Below are positions 63,968-64,000 of a DNA stretch of 64,000 nt, piece by piece (positions within the stretch are counted from its first letter, which is position 1; every line of letters starts with the position of its first letter). A program made the position numbers and the translations under genes. This stretch comes from Cystobasidium ongulense (taxonomy: Eukaryota > Basidiomycota > Cystobasidiomycetes > Cystobasidiales > Cystobasidiaceae): the NCBI GenBank assembly GCA_022835595.1, contig BQUP01000001.1:1798001-1862000 (forward strand), read 5' to 3'. Below the pieces are notes generated by a model. That model made no database searches, was not told the origin of the DNA, and was given only the letters and a program-made list of their open reading frames with translations.

Positions 63968-64000
63968 CTGCGCGGGAGGAAAGGCAGGAAAAGTCAGATC

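Overview
The window is nuclear DNA of a fungus, almost certainly a basidiomycete. The genes are dense and broken by many short introns (mostly about 50-80 bases, GT...AG). Several families point the same way: a pair of DUF6534-type seven-helix proteins, a fungal sphingolipid C9-methyltransferase, a fused LEU1 isomerase and a Con-6 protein. Base composition is close to balanced. I see no operons, viruses, CRISPR arrays or large transposons. Most gene models below were spliced by eye, so individual exon edges can be off by a few bases.

Layout, left to right. 1-9.7 kb: an unrecognised Ser/Pro-rich protein cut by the window edge, a cytochrome b561, a SIKE/FGFR1OP2-type STRIPAK subunit, RPB9, a secreted GH26-like glycosidase and an unrecognised acidic/basic protein. 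10.1-20.1 kb: the RRM+R3H protein PIN4, the proteasome chaperone RPN14/PAAF1, LEU1 and mitochondrial ribosomal uS4m (NAM9). 19.7-26.0 kb: an old tandem segmental duplication that produced two intact DUF6534 membrane-protein genes and, between them, a truncated copy of NAM9. 26.3-34.5 kb: sphingolipid C9-methyltransferase, a small Con-6 protein with a histidine-rich tail, an unrecognised membrane protein and an MFS transporter.

34.6-36.3 kb is a gene-free island with a tRNA-Arg-like sequence and two foldback (MITE-like) palindromes. 36.4-39.9 kb: IBA57 and ARP4 fired from one 127-base divergent promoter, then PET191/COA5. 40.3-43.8 kb: two related secreted double-psi beta-barrel proteins in tandem with quite different tails. 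45.3-51.1 kb: an alpha/beta hydrolase, PEX2 and YTP1. 51.3-62 kb: a small unrecognised gene, the C2-domain cytokinesis protein FIC1/INN1, ADE8, the endocytic scaffold EDE1 and another small unrecognised gene. The right edge holds most of translation factor eIF4A.

Most genes are housekeeping and unlinked in function. The parts with unusual structure are the NAM9/DUF6534 duplication (with a 182-base stretch of perfect identity that looks like gene conversion), the foldback island at 35-36 kb, the paired DPBB secreted proteins and the Con-6 gene with its histidine tail and a possible intron inside the start codon. I did not find anything I would call a new defence or mobile system.
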